Source of the DNA: Sulfitobacter sp. W027
GTDB lineage: Bacteria > Pseudomonadota > Alphaproteobacteria > Rhodobacterales > Rhodobacteraceae
NCBI RefSeq assembly: GCF_025143985.1
Contig: NZ_CP083567.1
Coordinates: 242,358 to 306,357, forward strand
Direction: 5' to 3'
DNA length: 64,000 bases
Below are positions 16,942 through 25,383 of the stretch, one piece after another. The position numbers and the translations under genes are program-made. Position 1 is the stretch's first letter. The number at the start of each line of letters is the position of its first letter. A model generated the notes under the pieces. That model ran no database searches, was not told where the DNA came from, and saw only the letters and a list, made by a program, of their open reading frames with translations.

Positions 16942-18543
16942 ATGGACGGGAGGACTTATAGCTACAAGCTGTTTGCACGCAGCGATTTTAACGCTTTCTG
17001 GGCGTTATTTACCGATAACCTTGTGAACTTGCTGATCCTGACTGGGGTTTGCCAGTTCGTGTTCCAGATGCCGCCCGAGATCGTCTTTGGCCGCATCGTA
17101 CCGGGCGCCGCGATCGCCATTTTGGCCGGTGTTGCGGTCTATACCTATTTGGCCAAATGGGCCGCCAACAAACAGGGAAAAGACGTGACAGCCCTGCCCT
17201 ACGGCATCTCGACACCCGTGATGTTCGTCTATCTTTTCGGGGTCATCGGGCCCATTTACTGGGCCACGAACGACCCGTTGCTGGCATGGCAGGTCGGCAT
17301 CGGTGCGGGCTTCATGGGTGGTATCGTGGCCGCTCTCGGGGCCATCGTCGGGCCATGGTTGAAAGAAATCACGCCGCGTGCGGGCATGCTGGGCACCCTA
17401 TGCGGCATCGCTCTCGTGTTCATCGGCTCAGTGCCCTTGGCTCAAATCTTTGAAAGCCCGATCATTGCGTTCACCTCCCTGTTGTTCATCCTTTGGGGAT
17501 TGATCGGACGTTTTCGCCTGCCCGGCAACCTGCCTGCCGGTCTGGTAGCAATCGCTGCCGGTACAATAATCGCTTTCGCCTTGGGTGAGTCCAAGTTTGA
17601 CGTCAGCGGGATCGGGTTTTACCCCCCGGTTCCTTACATTGGCGACCTGATTGCCGGGGTTCAGTATCTGTTCGCGAACCCCGAACTTTTCCTCGTGCTG
17701 ATCCCGGTGCAGATCTACAACTTCATTGAGACGATGAACAACGTGGAGTCTGCTGAAGCGGCGGGCGACCACTATCCGGTTGGCCTGTGTCAGGTTACCG
17801 ATGGTGCGGGCACAATGCTGGGCGCCCTTTTTGGTTCGCCCTTTCCAACGACTGTCTACATCGGCCATCCGGCCTATAAACGGCTCGATGCACATGCGGG
17901 CTATATCATTGGTGTCGCTGTTGTCATCGCCGCTGCCGCCTTTGCCGGGCTCTTGTCGTTTCTGGCGGGTCTGATCCCCGTTGCTGCGGCTGCACCGGTT
18001 TTGGTTTTTGTTTCTGTCAGTCTCATCACCAATACGGCGTGGGCGGTGAAACCAATGCATATGGCCGCCGTATCCTTCGCCATCCTGCCGCATATCTCGG
18101 CGTTCTTGATGACCAAGTGGGGTTCGTTAATGAACGCATTGCGCAGTTCCGGTGTCGAGGGACTGCCTTCCTTAGGGGATGAAACCCTCACCGCCGCGCT
18201 TCTAATGGAAGGCGCGCATTACGAAGGTCATCTGGCGCTTAGTCAGGGGGCGATTATCACCGGTCTTGTCTGGGGTGCGATTGTCGCTGACACCATTGAC
18301 GGGCGTTTCAAAATGGCAGGCGGCTTTGCAATCGCAGCGTCTTTGATGTCCTCGGTGGGGATCATTCATTCCTACAAGCTGCAACTGCCCCAGCTAGACC
18401 CAATCACCATAGGCTACCTGATCGTTGGTGCATTCATGTACCTTTATCCGATGGTCGCGCCGAAAGAAGATCTTGAGCGCCGCATCGTTGTGCCCGATGA
18501 ACCCGACTTTCTGGACGAAGATATGCCCGCCCAACAGGCTTGA
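16942..18543 (+). CDS. NCS2/AzgA-like purine permease
   Basis: 533-residue transporter with about 12-14 membrane segments and the xanthine/uracil/vitamin C permease fold. ALPYGISTPVMF resembles the AzgA-type (adenine/guanine/hypoxanthine) branch, and IETMNNVESAEAAGDHYPVG is the substrate-site half. ATG 16942 is chosen because GGAGGAGA (16929-16936) is its ribosome site; an in-frame GTG at 16927 would overlap it. It stands between xdhC and guanine deaminase, so guanine, hypoxanthine or xanthine uptake is likely. It differs from the NCS2 permease at 4886, which suggests a division between purine base and urate import. Confidence 0.82.
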   Translation: MDGRTYSYKLFARSDFNAFWALFTDNLVNLLILTGVCQFVFQMPPEIVFGRIVPGAAIAILAGVAVYTYLAKWAANKQGKDVTALPYGISTPVMFVYLFGVIGPIYWATNDPLLAWQVGIGAGFMGGIVAALGAIVGPWLKEITPRAGMLGTLCGIALVFIGSVPLAQIFESPIIAFTSLLFILWGLIGRFRLPGNLPAGLVAIAAGTIIAFALGESKFDVSGIGFYPPVPYIGDLIAGVQYLFANPELFLVLIPVQIYNFIETMNNVESAEAAGDHYPVGLCQVTDGAGTMLGALFGSPFPTTVYIGHPAYKRLDAHAGYIIGVAVVIAAAAFAGLLSFLAGLIPVAAAAPVLVFVSVSLITNTAWAVKPMHMAAVSFAILPHISAFLMTKWGSLMNALRSSGVEGLPSLGDETLTAALLMEGAHYEGHLALSQGAIITGLVWGAIVADTIDGRFKMAGGFAIAASLMSSVGIIHSYKLQLPQLDPITIGYLIVGAFMYLYPMVAPKEDLERRIVVPDEPDFLDEDMPAQQA

Positions 18544-18600
18544 CCAATAACGGGCAGCATCTCGCCGCCCACCCAAACTTTCCTTAAACTTGAGCACCCT

Positions 18601-19926
18601 ATGACCCAAAAACTGCTTCGCGGTCGCCTTTTGACTTTTCATCGCGCGCCGCAAGATGGCTCTGATACCGAAGCATACACCTATCATGAGGATGCCGGTC
18701 TGTTGATCTGCGATGGCATCATTCAAGACAGTGGCCCTTTCGACGGTATATTGGCCAAAGCCCCGGATGCGCCGGTCACGGATCACCGCCCCAACTTAAT
18801 GATGGCGGGCTTCATCGACACGCATATTCACTTTCCACAAGTGCAGGTGATCGCCTCATGGGGTTCGCAACTGCTGGATTGGCTCAACAATTACACATTC
18901 CCGGAAGAAACACGCTTTGCTTGCGAAAGCCACAGTGAACGCATGGCGCAGGCTTTCTTCGATCAGTTGATTGCCCATGGCACGACCAGCGCCGTCGCGT
19001 ATTGTTCGGTTCACAAGACCTCGGCAGATGCATTTTTTTCAGAAGCGGCGCGCCGCAATATGCGGATGCTAGGCGGCAAGGTCTTGATGGACCGGAATGC
19101 GCCAGCCGAGCTTCGCGACACGTCGCAAAAAGGATATGACGAAACCAAAGCGTTAATTTCCGAATGGCACGGCAAGGGTCGGAACGGCTATGTGATATCG
19201 CCCCGCTTCGCCATTACGTCATCGCCAGAGCAGATGAAGATGGCGATGGCGCTCGCAGCAGAGCATCCCAATTGCCATATCCAAACCCATTTGTCCGAAA
19301 ACAAGGACGAGATCGCCTTTACCAGAGAGTTATATCCGCAGGCGCATGACTATCTGGATGTCTACCAGTCCTATGGTCTGCTGCGGAACAACACACTGCT
19401 GGGTCACGCCATTCATCTTGAACCCAGAGAGATTGATGCCTTGGCAGAAACCGGCGCGCACCCCGTGTTCTGCCCGACCTCAAATCTCTTTCTGGGCAGC
19501 GGGTTGTTTGATCATCGCAAGCTAAGTGCCCGTGGAATTATGAACGGGATTGCGACAGACGTAGGCGCGGGCACAAGCTATTCGATGCTCCAAACCCTGA
19601 ATGAGGGTTACAAGGTCCTGCAACTTCAAGGGCAGTCTCTACATCCGCTCCAAGCCTTCGATTGGGCAACAAGAGGCAATGCTAATGTTCTCGGTCTGGA
19701 GGACAAGATCGGTACATTGGCATCGGGGACGGAGGCAGATGTTGTGATCTTGAACTCTTCTGCCACAAGCGCAATGGCGCTGCGCATGGAGCGTGCAGAA
19801 AGTCTGGCGGAGGAGCTGTTCGTGCTGCAAATCATGGGAGACGACCGGGCTATTGAGGAGGTCTATGTGAGTGGTGTCGCGCAGAAGGTTGGTTTGGTTC
19901 AATCTAGAGAAGCATCGAGAAGCTAA
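18601..19926 (+). CDS. guaD: guanine deaminase
   Basis: 441-residue amidohydrolase that turns guanine into xanthine and ammonia, feeding XdhAB. The zinc-site motifs are present: FIDTHIHFPQ (HxH), THLSE, LGHAIHL, and ATDVGAGTSY with the metal aspartate. GSQLLDWLNNYTFPEE is the substrate-loop signature of GuaD. Starts 57 bp after the permease. The IS256 element at 19952 lies 25 bp past its stop, so it may have cut off the original downstream part of the operon. Confidence 0.94.
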   Translation: MTQKLLRGRLLTFHRAPQDGSDTEAYTYHEDAGLLICDGIIQDSGPFDGILAKAPDAPVTDHRPNLMMAGFIDTHIHFPQVQVIASWGSQLLDWLNNYTFPEETRFACESHSERMAQAFFDQLIAHGTTSAVAYCSVHKTSADAFFSEAARRNMRMLGGKVLMDRNAPAELRDTSQKGYDETKALISEWHGKGRNGYVISPRFAITSSPEQMKMAMALAAEHPNCHIQTHLSENKDEIAFTRELYPQAHDYLDVYQSYGLLRNNTLLGHAIHLEPREIDALAETGAHPVFCPTSNLFLGSGLFDHRKLSARGIMNGIATDVGAGTSYSMLQTLNEGYKVLQLQGQSLHPLQAFDWATRGNANVLGLEDKIGTLASGTEADVVILNSSATSAMALRMERAESLAEELFVLQIMGDDRAIEEVYVSGVAQKVGLVQSREASRS

Positions 19927-19943
19927 ATTTCTATAAGTATCGA

Positions 19944-19951
19944 CTGGGTTA
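19944..19951. repeat. left 8-bp target-site duplication of the IS256-family element
   Basis: CTGGGTTA immediately left of the element, identical to 21284-21291 on the right. Eight bp is the usual duplication size for IS256-family transposition. Confidence 0.9.
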
Positions 19952-21283
19952 GGGAGTGTCATGAACTTTGTGTATCTGGCCTGGCCCATGCGGCTTTAGA
20001 TACAGTCACGAATTGAAGCGATCCTCGAACATTATGGCGAAATGATTGCGGGCCGCAAACCATTCTCGAACATTCCGGCCGCCTTTCTCAAAGTTGCGGA
20101 TCGCCAAGTAGATCAGCTTCGTGGCTGCGTCTTCGGTCGGGAACGATCCTCGCGTCTTGATCGATTTTCGGATTACCCGGTTCAAGCTTTCAATTGCGTT
20201 GGTGGTGTAGATGATTTTCCGGATGGCGGGATCAAAGGCAAAGAACGGGATCACTTCCTGCCAAGCCCTGCGCCAGGCCGGTGCGATGGAAGCATATTTC
20301 CCAGCCCATTTTTCCTCAAAGGCATCCAGCTCCAAGCCAGCTTGATCGGCTGTAGGGGCGCTGTAAATCCGCCGTAGATCAGCGGCCACTTCCTTGCGAT
20401 CTTTCCAGGCACAGAAGTTCAACGAGTGGCGCACGAGATGGACAATGCACGTTTGCACGGCCGTGTCCGGAAAGGCTGCTGTGATGGCATCAGGGAAGCC
20501 CTTGAGACCGTCTACGACCGCAATCAGGATGTCGTGCAGCCCACGGTTCTTCAGCTCTGTCATCACCGAGAGCCAGAATTTGGCGCCCTCGTTGTCAGCG
20601 ATCCAAAGACCAAGAACCTCGCGCACGCCATCCCTGCTGACACCAAGGGCCACGTAGACGGCTTTGTTCTTGACCATGCGGCTATCGGCGTCGCGGATCT
20701 TGACCCGTAGAGCGTCAAAAATGACGATGGGATACATCCGGTCCAGCGCCCGAGATTGCCACTCCCGAACCTCATCTAACACCGCATCTGTCACGCGGCT
20801 GATCAAGTCTGGCGAGACTTGCAGGCCATAGACGTCCTCAAGATGAGCACGGATATCGCGGACCGTCAGACCGGCGGCGTAAAGCCCGATAATCTTGTCA
20901 TCCATCCCATCAATGCGGGTCTGTCCCTTCTTCACCAGTTCAGGCTCGAAGCTGCCGTCCCGGTCCCGCGGCACAGCGATAGGCAGTTCGCCGTCTTGCC
21001 CCTTCAATCTCTTGGCGGATGACCCGTTGCGACGGTTGGTCTGTTCAGGCGGGGCATCCTTGCCGTCTTCATAGCCCAGATGCGCCGTCAGCTCAGCACC
21101 GAGCATCCGCTCCATCAGCTTAATCTTAAGTTCTTTCATTAGCCCGGCATTGCCAAGCAGGTCTTCAGGCCGCTCGCAGCCCTTCAGTAGCTCGTCCAGC
21201 AGTTCCTTGGATATGGTCATCGTCCTTGCTCCTCTCAGGAAGCATGGACCAGATCGCAATTACACAGAAGATCGGACACTCTC
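19952..21283. mobile_element. complete IS256-family insertion sequence (1332 bp)
   Basis: Bounded by imperfect terminal inverted repeats of about 23 bp: GGGAGTGTC...TTTGTGTA on the left (19952-19974) and, reverse-complemented, GAGAGTGTC...TCTGTGTA on the right (21261-21283). An exact 8-bp duplication CTGGGTTA flanks it. It contains one intact transposase gene on the minus strand. Intact ends, intact gene and unmutated duplication mean a fairly recent insertion. It landed between guaD and a decayed IS3-family fragment. Confidence 0.92.
20006..21220 (-). CDS. IS256-family (mutator type) transposase
   Basis: 404 residues from ATG 21220, which has GAGGAGC upstream. The catalytic DDE triad is visible: D169 (VIFDALRVKI), D237 (AVVDGLKGFPDAI) and E344 (YTTNAIESLNR). 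The C-terminal IESLNRVIRKSIKTRG is the most conserved part of the family. No frameshift or stop is seen, so the element should be able to move. It belongs only to the mobile element and has no metabolic link with neighbours. Confidence 0.95.
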   Translation of the reverse strand: MTISKELLDELLKGCERPEDLLGNAGLMKELKIKLMERMLGAELTAHLGYEDGKDAPPEQTNRRNGSSAKRLKGQDGELPIAVPRDRDGSFEPELVKKGQTRIDGMDDKIIGLYAAGLTVRDIRAHLEDVYGLQVSPDLISRVTDAVLDEVREWQSRALDRMYPIVIFDALRVKIRDADSRMVKNKAVYVALGVSRDGVREVLGLWIADNEGAKFWLSVMTELKNRGLHDILIAVVDGLKGFPDAITAAFPDTAVQTCIVHLVRHSLNFCAWKDRKEVAADLRRIYSAPTADQAGLELDAFEEKWAGKYASIAPAWRRAWQEVIPFFAFDPAIRKIIYTTNAIESLNRVIRKSIKTRGSFPTEDAATKLIYLAIRNFEKGGRNVREWFAARNHFAIMFEDRFNS

Positions 21284-21291
21284 CTGGGTTA
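21284..21291. repeat. right 8-bp target-site duplication of the IS256-family element
   Basis: CTGGGTTA, identical to 19944-19951. The pair defines the element's ends exactly. Confidence 0.9.
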
Positions 21292-21325
21292 CGTTCCGAC
21301 GTCCCCTTAATCCTGCATATTGGTG

Positions 21326-21542
21326 AGCCGTCGCGGAACCTTTCATGACAACGCGGTCGTTATCGGTTTCTTCAATTAGCTCATGCTCGAGCGGATCAGG
21401 CCGAGAACCTATCACACTTGCAAGGACGCAAGGCAGAACGCGTTCGACGACACCAAGACGTTCCACAAAACGAGGCGCAAGCACGCGGAACGGAACGCTG
21501 TCGGCAGTCGACTTCGAGAGACCGCAGCGACTAAAACAATAA
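21326..21542 (+). pseudogene. decayed IS3-family transposase OrfB fragment
   Basis: Reading from 21326 gives SRRGTFHDNAVVIGFFN, then an in-frame TAG, then LERIRPRTYHTCKDARQNAF, then RRKHAERN. After a frameshift near 21490 it continues as GTLSAVDFERPQRLKQ and a stop at 21542. This is the C-terminal integrase part of IS3-group OrfB, which usually reads close to RRGNCYDNAVAESFFN and LSPVDFERQ. One stop and one frameshift make it dead, and only the last 70 or so residues remain. It lies just right of the IS256 element, so this spot has collected insertions. The 113 bp from 21543 to 21655 holds nothing recognisable. Confidence 0.75.
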
Positions 21543-21655
21543 GGCGTCCAAGGAACGCGGGGCATTTCAGTCGTCAGATTCTTTCCATCGCAAGAAGGCT
21601 TATTCCTTACCCCTGATACGTTTTAGAAGCACTAGGCGCCTTGGCAAAAACATCG

Positions 21656-22375
21656 TCAAAGCGTCGATTTAAGATACTCGAAATGACGCCGCGCCATGCC
21701 GCGATAGGATTTCCAGCCTTCCGCCGTGGCTTTGGCGACGTCATCGCTTAACACCGCCAAAGGCCTCCCAGATGAGAGGGCAAGTATCTGCGTTTGTGCG
21801 GCTTTCTCAAAAAAGTAGAGATCCTCAAAGGCATCCGCCACCGTGGGACCGGTCACTGTATTGCCGTGGTTCCGCATAACCAAAACAGTATTTTTTCCCA
21901 TTGCTTGCGCGAGGTGGGCTCCCTCCTCAGCACTGTCGGAAATGCCGCCAAATTCCAGATCATATCCAACGCGGCCCCAAAAACGGGCAGTGTTGTTATC
22001 AATCGGTAGCAGTGTGGGGTCCTTCAGGCAGGCCAAAGCCGTCGCATAGGGTGAATGACAATGCAGGATCACGCGCGCTGCGGGGATTTCCCGGTGCAAT
22101 GTACCATGGACCGCCCATGCCGAAGGGTCAGGTGCATTGTCGCCCAACATTGTTTGGTCATCATCCACATCCAGCAGAAGCAAGTCGTCGGGATTGATCG
22201 TTGCGAAATGCTGCCAGCATGGGTTCAGCAAGAATTGCCGCCCGTCTTCAGACACAGCCGCGCTGAAGTGGTTGCCGACAGATTCGCTCCATCCAAATTG
22301 ATGGCATAGCCGAAACGCGGCGGCGAGGTCTGTTCGCAGCGCTGCTGTTGTGTCAATTTCTGTATGTATATTCAT
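21656..22375 (-). CDS. class II aldolase/adducin family protein
   Basis: 239-residue member of the class II aldolase / adducin family (fuculose-phosphate aldolase fold). The zinc ligands are visible as H105 and H107 in LHCHSPYATAL and H170 in MRNHGN; SVGNHFS is the usual substrate loop. The start overlaps the stop of the dioxygenase gene by 4 bp (22372-22375), so the two are co-translated. The aldol substrate is unknown. The pair with a gamma-butyrobetaine-hydroxylase-like enzyme suggests cleavage or epimerisation of a hydroxylated product of that enzyme, but this is inference. Confidence 0.85.
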   Translation of the reverse strand: MNIHTEIDTTAALRTDLAAAFRLCHQFGWSESVGNHFSAAVSEDGRQFLLNPCWQHFATINPDDLLLLDVDDDQTMLGDNAPDPSAWAVHGTLHREIPAARVILHCHSPYATALACLKDPTLLPIDNNTARFWGRVGYDLEFGGISDSAEEGAHLAQAMGKNTVLVMRNHGNTVTGPTVADAFEDLYFFEKAAQTQILALSSGRPLAVLSDDVAKATAEGWKSYRGMARRHFEYLKSTL

Positions 22376-23511
22376 GATTTGAACCGCCCTTCGGACACTA
22401 GAGACCGATAGGTCGACCGCATTTCGGCCCTGTCTGTATACGTGCCGCGCAAATAACGCTCACCGCTTGTCGCAGAGTATGCGGCCCGTCCATGCACGAT
22501 GCGGTGGTTGTCAAATACGATACACTCCGTCGCTTGGAGCGTGAATTTCATGATGTATTTATCGTTCTGCAACAGCTTTCCGAACCGACAGAATGCGGGG
22601 TAATAGGTTTCCAACAGATCCTGCGGCAGGTCGATCAAATCCAGCATATGCTGGCTGATCGTCAGGCCTGACACCGCGCCATTCTGGTCAAGCTCAATGA
22701 CGCGTTGATAGCTGCGCATGTCATAATTATCGTGTTCGCAGTAAAACGGTATTTCGATTTCCGACAAGAGCTTGAAACCTTCCGGGTCAATGTCACGGAA
22801 GTCATTGGCCGCTGCAACCCCATCCCCGAACAGGTTCAAACCCCCCTTTACGCTGTTAGCGCGCATGTGCAGATATTGAATGCCGGGCGCGGCCTCCTCT
22901 GCGGGGACATCTGTGTGTAATTCGAGGGCCGCAGCGGTATAGGCGCTATTGGTCGGATTGATATGCGTTCGCACATCGAAGTAATCCCCAAAGAAGGTCG
23001 GGCGCACAGTCCCCGCCAAGTTCGCGAGGTCAGTGAGCGCTGCATCTGTGTCGGGCATATGGGTCACGATTGAGATTCCTTCAACGATCATCGCCTCAAG
23101 CCATGCCGTCCGCTTGGTTCGATCTGTCTTCAACTCGTCGAGGGTGAAACGAGCTACATCTGCCAAGTGGTCTCCGAACCACGGTTTGCGGGACAAATCG
23201 GCGGGGTCGGGCCGTGCCGTCCCGTTTGCATATGTCTCCAACGTTGCCAGTGGCATACGTGTCACATGGTCTTCGTCTGCCCATGTGATCACCAAGTTCT
23301 CGCCTTCAACCTGCGCAGCACGCGCCCGCGGAGGGAGGCTTAGATGAAAGATATCAAATGTGCGCTCACGCGTGACGCTGTTGAAGGACGTCGGGCAGTT
23401 ATCGCGCAGCCAATAGTAGTTGAAATAGGCCATTTCCGCACCTGACAGGGCAATACGAAGGCCATTTTCGCCTAATATAACATGGGTCGGGGGAGAGGTT
23501 TGTATATTCAT
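22372..23511 (-). CDS. gamma-butyrobetaine hydroxylase-like Fe(II)/2-oxoglutarate dioxygenase
   Basis: 379-residue TauD/TfdA-family oxygenase with the N-terminal GBBH-like domain (YFNYYWLRDNCPTSF, about residues 29-60). The iron facial triad is visible: H199 and D201 in LELHTDVPAEE, and distal H340 in DNHRIVHGR. Proteins of this layout are gamma-butyrobetaine hydroxylases or trimethyllysine hydroxylases. Mammalian GBBH binds zinc through several N-terminal Cys; only one Cys is seen here, so that zinc site is probably absent. Nearby carnitine-degradation genes favour a quaternary ammonium substrate. It heads a two-gene operon with the aldolase, divergent from a LysR gene. Confidence 0.85.
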   Translation of the reverse strand: MNIQTSPPTHVILGENGLRIALSGAEMAYFNYYWLRDNCPTSFNSVTRERTFDIFHLSLPPRARAAQVEGENLVITWADEDHVTRMPLATLETYANGTARPDPADLSRKPWFGDHLADVARFTLDELKTDRTKRTAWLEAMIVEGISIVTHMPDTDAALTDLANLAGTVRPTFFGDYFDVRTHINPTNSAYTAAALELHTDVPAEEAAPGIQYLHMRANSVKGGLNLFGDGVAAANDFRDIDPEGFKLLSEIEIPFYCEHDNYDMRSYQRVIELDQNGAVSGLTISQHMLDLIDLPQDLLETYYPAFCRFGKLLQNDKYIMKFTLQATECIVFDNHRIVHGRAAYSATSGERYLRGTYTDRAEMRSTYRSLVSEGRFKS

Positions 23512-23591
23512 AATGTGGTCCCTAAGGAAGGTGACGTACTCCTTTGAATTCTACCGAAATAGACCTTTCAAAAAAGCTGCAAAAATCGGAA

Positions 23592-23619
23592 CATAAGTTA
23601 ACACAGGAGTTAACTTATG
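23592..23619. promoter_or_regulatory. perfect inverted repeat enclosing ribosome site and start codon of the LysR gene
   Basis: CATAAGTTAAC (23592-23602), loop ACAGGA (23603-23608), GTTAACTTATG (23609-23619). The 11-bp arms are exact complements. The AGGA ribosome site is in the loop and the ATG (23617-23619) is the end of the right arm. As DNA this is an operator-sized palindrome between divergent genes; as RNA it would hide the start codon in a stem. Confidence 0.7.
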
Positions 23620-24501
23620 CCTGACCGATCTTTCCTTCATGCGCTTGAAACGCTGGAATTGGTGTGTCGCTTGGGCTCAATGCAGAAAGCGGCGGCGCGT
23701 TTGAACGTTTCGCCACCCGCAATCACCCGTGCAATTCGGCTGCTGGAAGCCGATGTCGGTGCTGCTCTCATGGATCGCAGCACAAAGCCTGCGCGTCCCA
23801 CCGAAGCAGGCGAAAGACTGGCACGCGCCACGCGCAACGGCTTGGCCTTGATCGAAGACACCATCGCCGACATCCGCGACGAGAACAGCAGCAACGACCG
23901 CCACGTTACCTTGGCCTGCACGATCGGTATGGCGACCTACTGGCTCATGCCGCGCCTGCCAGATTTCTATGCCAAACACCCGACGATCACGGTAAATGTC
24001 CAAGCGCCTCCGCTCGACCGCCCTGTGCTTTCGCGCGGCATTGATATTGCGCTGCGCTACGGCACCGGGGATTGGCAGGGCGAGACCATCAAACTTTTTG
24101 ACGAACGCGTTTGCCCGGTGGGTCGGCCAGAAGTGATTGAACAAGCGCTTAAAGACGGCGGGCTGTCGCGAGCGTGGCTTATCGATGTGCGTTCAACGGC
24201 GCAGCACTGGCTCGGATGGTCGGATTACCTCAAGGCCTCGGGTGAGACCTGCAAGCTTGAGGGTGAGGTGTTCGACAATTACATTCACGCCGTGCAGGCC
24301 ACGCTGGATGGCCGAGGGCTAATGCTTGGATGGAAGTCCATCACGGCAGACTATGTCAATGACGGCACATTTGCCTCGTGGCCCGGAGGCGGCAAAGATT
24401 TCGGAACGGGCTATTTCATTTCGTGGTCTAAAAGGGGGGGCCGAAAAGAGGCGGCTCAATCTTTCGTTGAGTGGGCTGTCGACGTAGCACGAGAGCAATA
24501 G
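23617..24501 (+). CDS. LysR-family regulator of the dioxygenase/aldolase operon
   Basis: 294-residue LysR regulator of the GcvA-like branch. The HTH covers about residues 8-65 (LVCRLGSMQKAAARLNVSPP, then AITRAIRLLEADVGA), and the effector domain includes IDIALRYGTGDWQGE, typical of GcvA relatives. Its start lies 105 bp from the divergent dioxygenase gene, with a perfect inverted repeat over its own start codon, so it probably controls that operon and itself. It is convergent with the carnitine operon's last gene. The ligand is unknown. Confidence 0.88.
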   Translation: MPDRSFLHALETLELVCRLGSMQKAAARLNVSPPAITRAIRLLEADVGAALMDRSTKPARPTEAGERLARATRNGLALIEDTIADIRDENSSNDRHVTLACTIGMATYWLMPRLPDFYAKHPTITVNVQAPPLDRPVLSRGIDIALRYGTGDWQGETIKLFDERVCPVGRPEVIEQALKDGGLSRAWLIDVRSTAQHWLGWSDYLKASGETCKLEGEVFDNYIHAVQATLDGRGLMLGWKSITADYVNDGTFASWPGGGKDFGTGYFISWSKRGGRKEAAQSFVEWAVDVAREQ

Positions 24502-24600
24502 CCGCCGTACGTTTCCGTTAACCTTGTCCCCGAAGGCTTTGCCATCTCTAATCCGGCTTAACCCGCGCTGGTATCAGCCACGCCGATTGGGCTGACCACA

Positions 24601-25383
24601 TTAGCGTCCTTTCCAAACAGGATCCCGTTTCTCTGCAAAGGCGCGCGCCCCTTCGGCGTTATCCTCAGACCCATAGAGGACATCGACAGTCTTTAGCTGT
24701 CGCTTGGTGATGCGGTTCATGGCATCCTGAAATTTGCTATCTTCTGCATCCCGCACGATTTCCTTGATCGCGGCAAACACCAGTGGCGGACCGGAGGCCA
24801 GCCGGCGGGCCAGTTCCCACGCCTGCGCCATCAGATCTTCCGCCGCGTGGATGCGATTCACAAACCCCCAGCGGTGGGCTTCTTCGGCGTCCAGCCAGCG
24901 GCCTGTAAAGAGCATCTCCATTGCGATGTGGTATGGGATGCGCTTTGGTAATTTGATCGACGCGGCATCAGCCACCGTGCCTGAGGTGATTTCGGGCAAG
25001 GCAAAACTTGCATGATCTGCCGCCAAGATAATATCGGCGGACAGGGCCAATTCCAGCCCGCCACCGCAACAAATACCGTTCACCGCAGCGATCACTGGCT
25101 TGTTCATATCGCGCAATTCCTGCAGGCCACCAAAGCCGCCAACGCCGTAATCGCCATCCACCTCGTCACCCTCGGCGGCGGCTTTCAAATCCCATCCCGG
25201 GCAGAAAAATTTTGAGCCTTCCCCTGTGACAATTGCCACGCGCAAATCAGGGTCATCGCGGAACGCAGCAAAGGTTTCACCCAGAACACGGCTCGTTTGC
25301 AGATCAATTGCATTCGCCTTTGGGCGATCCAAAGTGATCTCAAGGACGGCACCTTCTCGACGCGTTTTAACGGGACTTGTCAT
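24601..25383 (-). CDS. enoyl-CoA hydratase family, CaiD-like (crotonobetainyl-CoA hydratase)
   Basis: 260-residue crotonase-fold protein. LDRPKANAIDLQTSR, the oxyanion-hole region GKGSKFFCPGWDLKA (here GEGSKFFCPGWDL), NGICCGGGLELALSAD and FALPEITSG fit CaiD-type carnitinyl-CoA dehydratases, and the length equals E. coli CaiD. It would interconvert crotonobetainyl-CoA and carnitinyl-CoA. It is the last gene of the carnitine operon and its ATG overlaps the stop of the CoA ligase by 4 bp. A general enoyl-CoA hydratase role cannot be excluded by sequence alone. Confidence 0.83.
   Translation of the reverse strand: MTSPVKTRREGAVLEITLDRPKANAIDLQTSRVLGETFAAFRDDPDLRVAIVTGEGSKFFCPGWDLKAAAEGDEVDGDYGVGGFGGLQELRDMNKPVIAAVNGICCGGGLELALSADIILAADHASFALPEITSGTVADAASIKLPKRIPYHIAMEMLFTGRWLDAEEAHRWGFVNRIHAAEDLMAQAWELARRLASGPPLVFAAIKEIVRDAEDSKFQDAMNRITKRQLKTVDVLYGSEDNAEGARAFAEKRDPVWKGR

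Noticed and set aside
21260..21565. A 101-residue minus-strand reading frame across the right end of the IS256 element
   Set aside because: It overlaps the IS end and lies antisense to the IS3-family transposase remnant, whose plus-strand similarity explains the sequence better.
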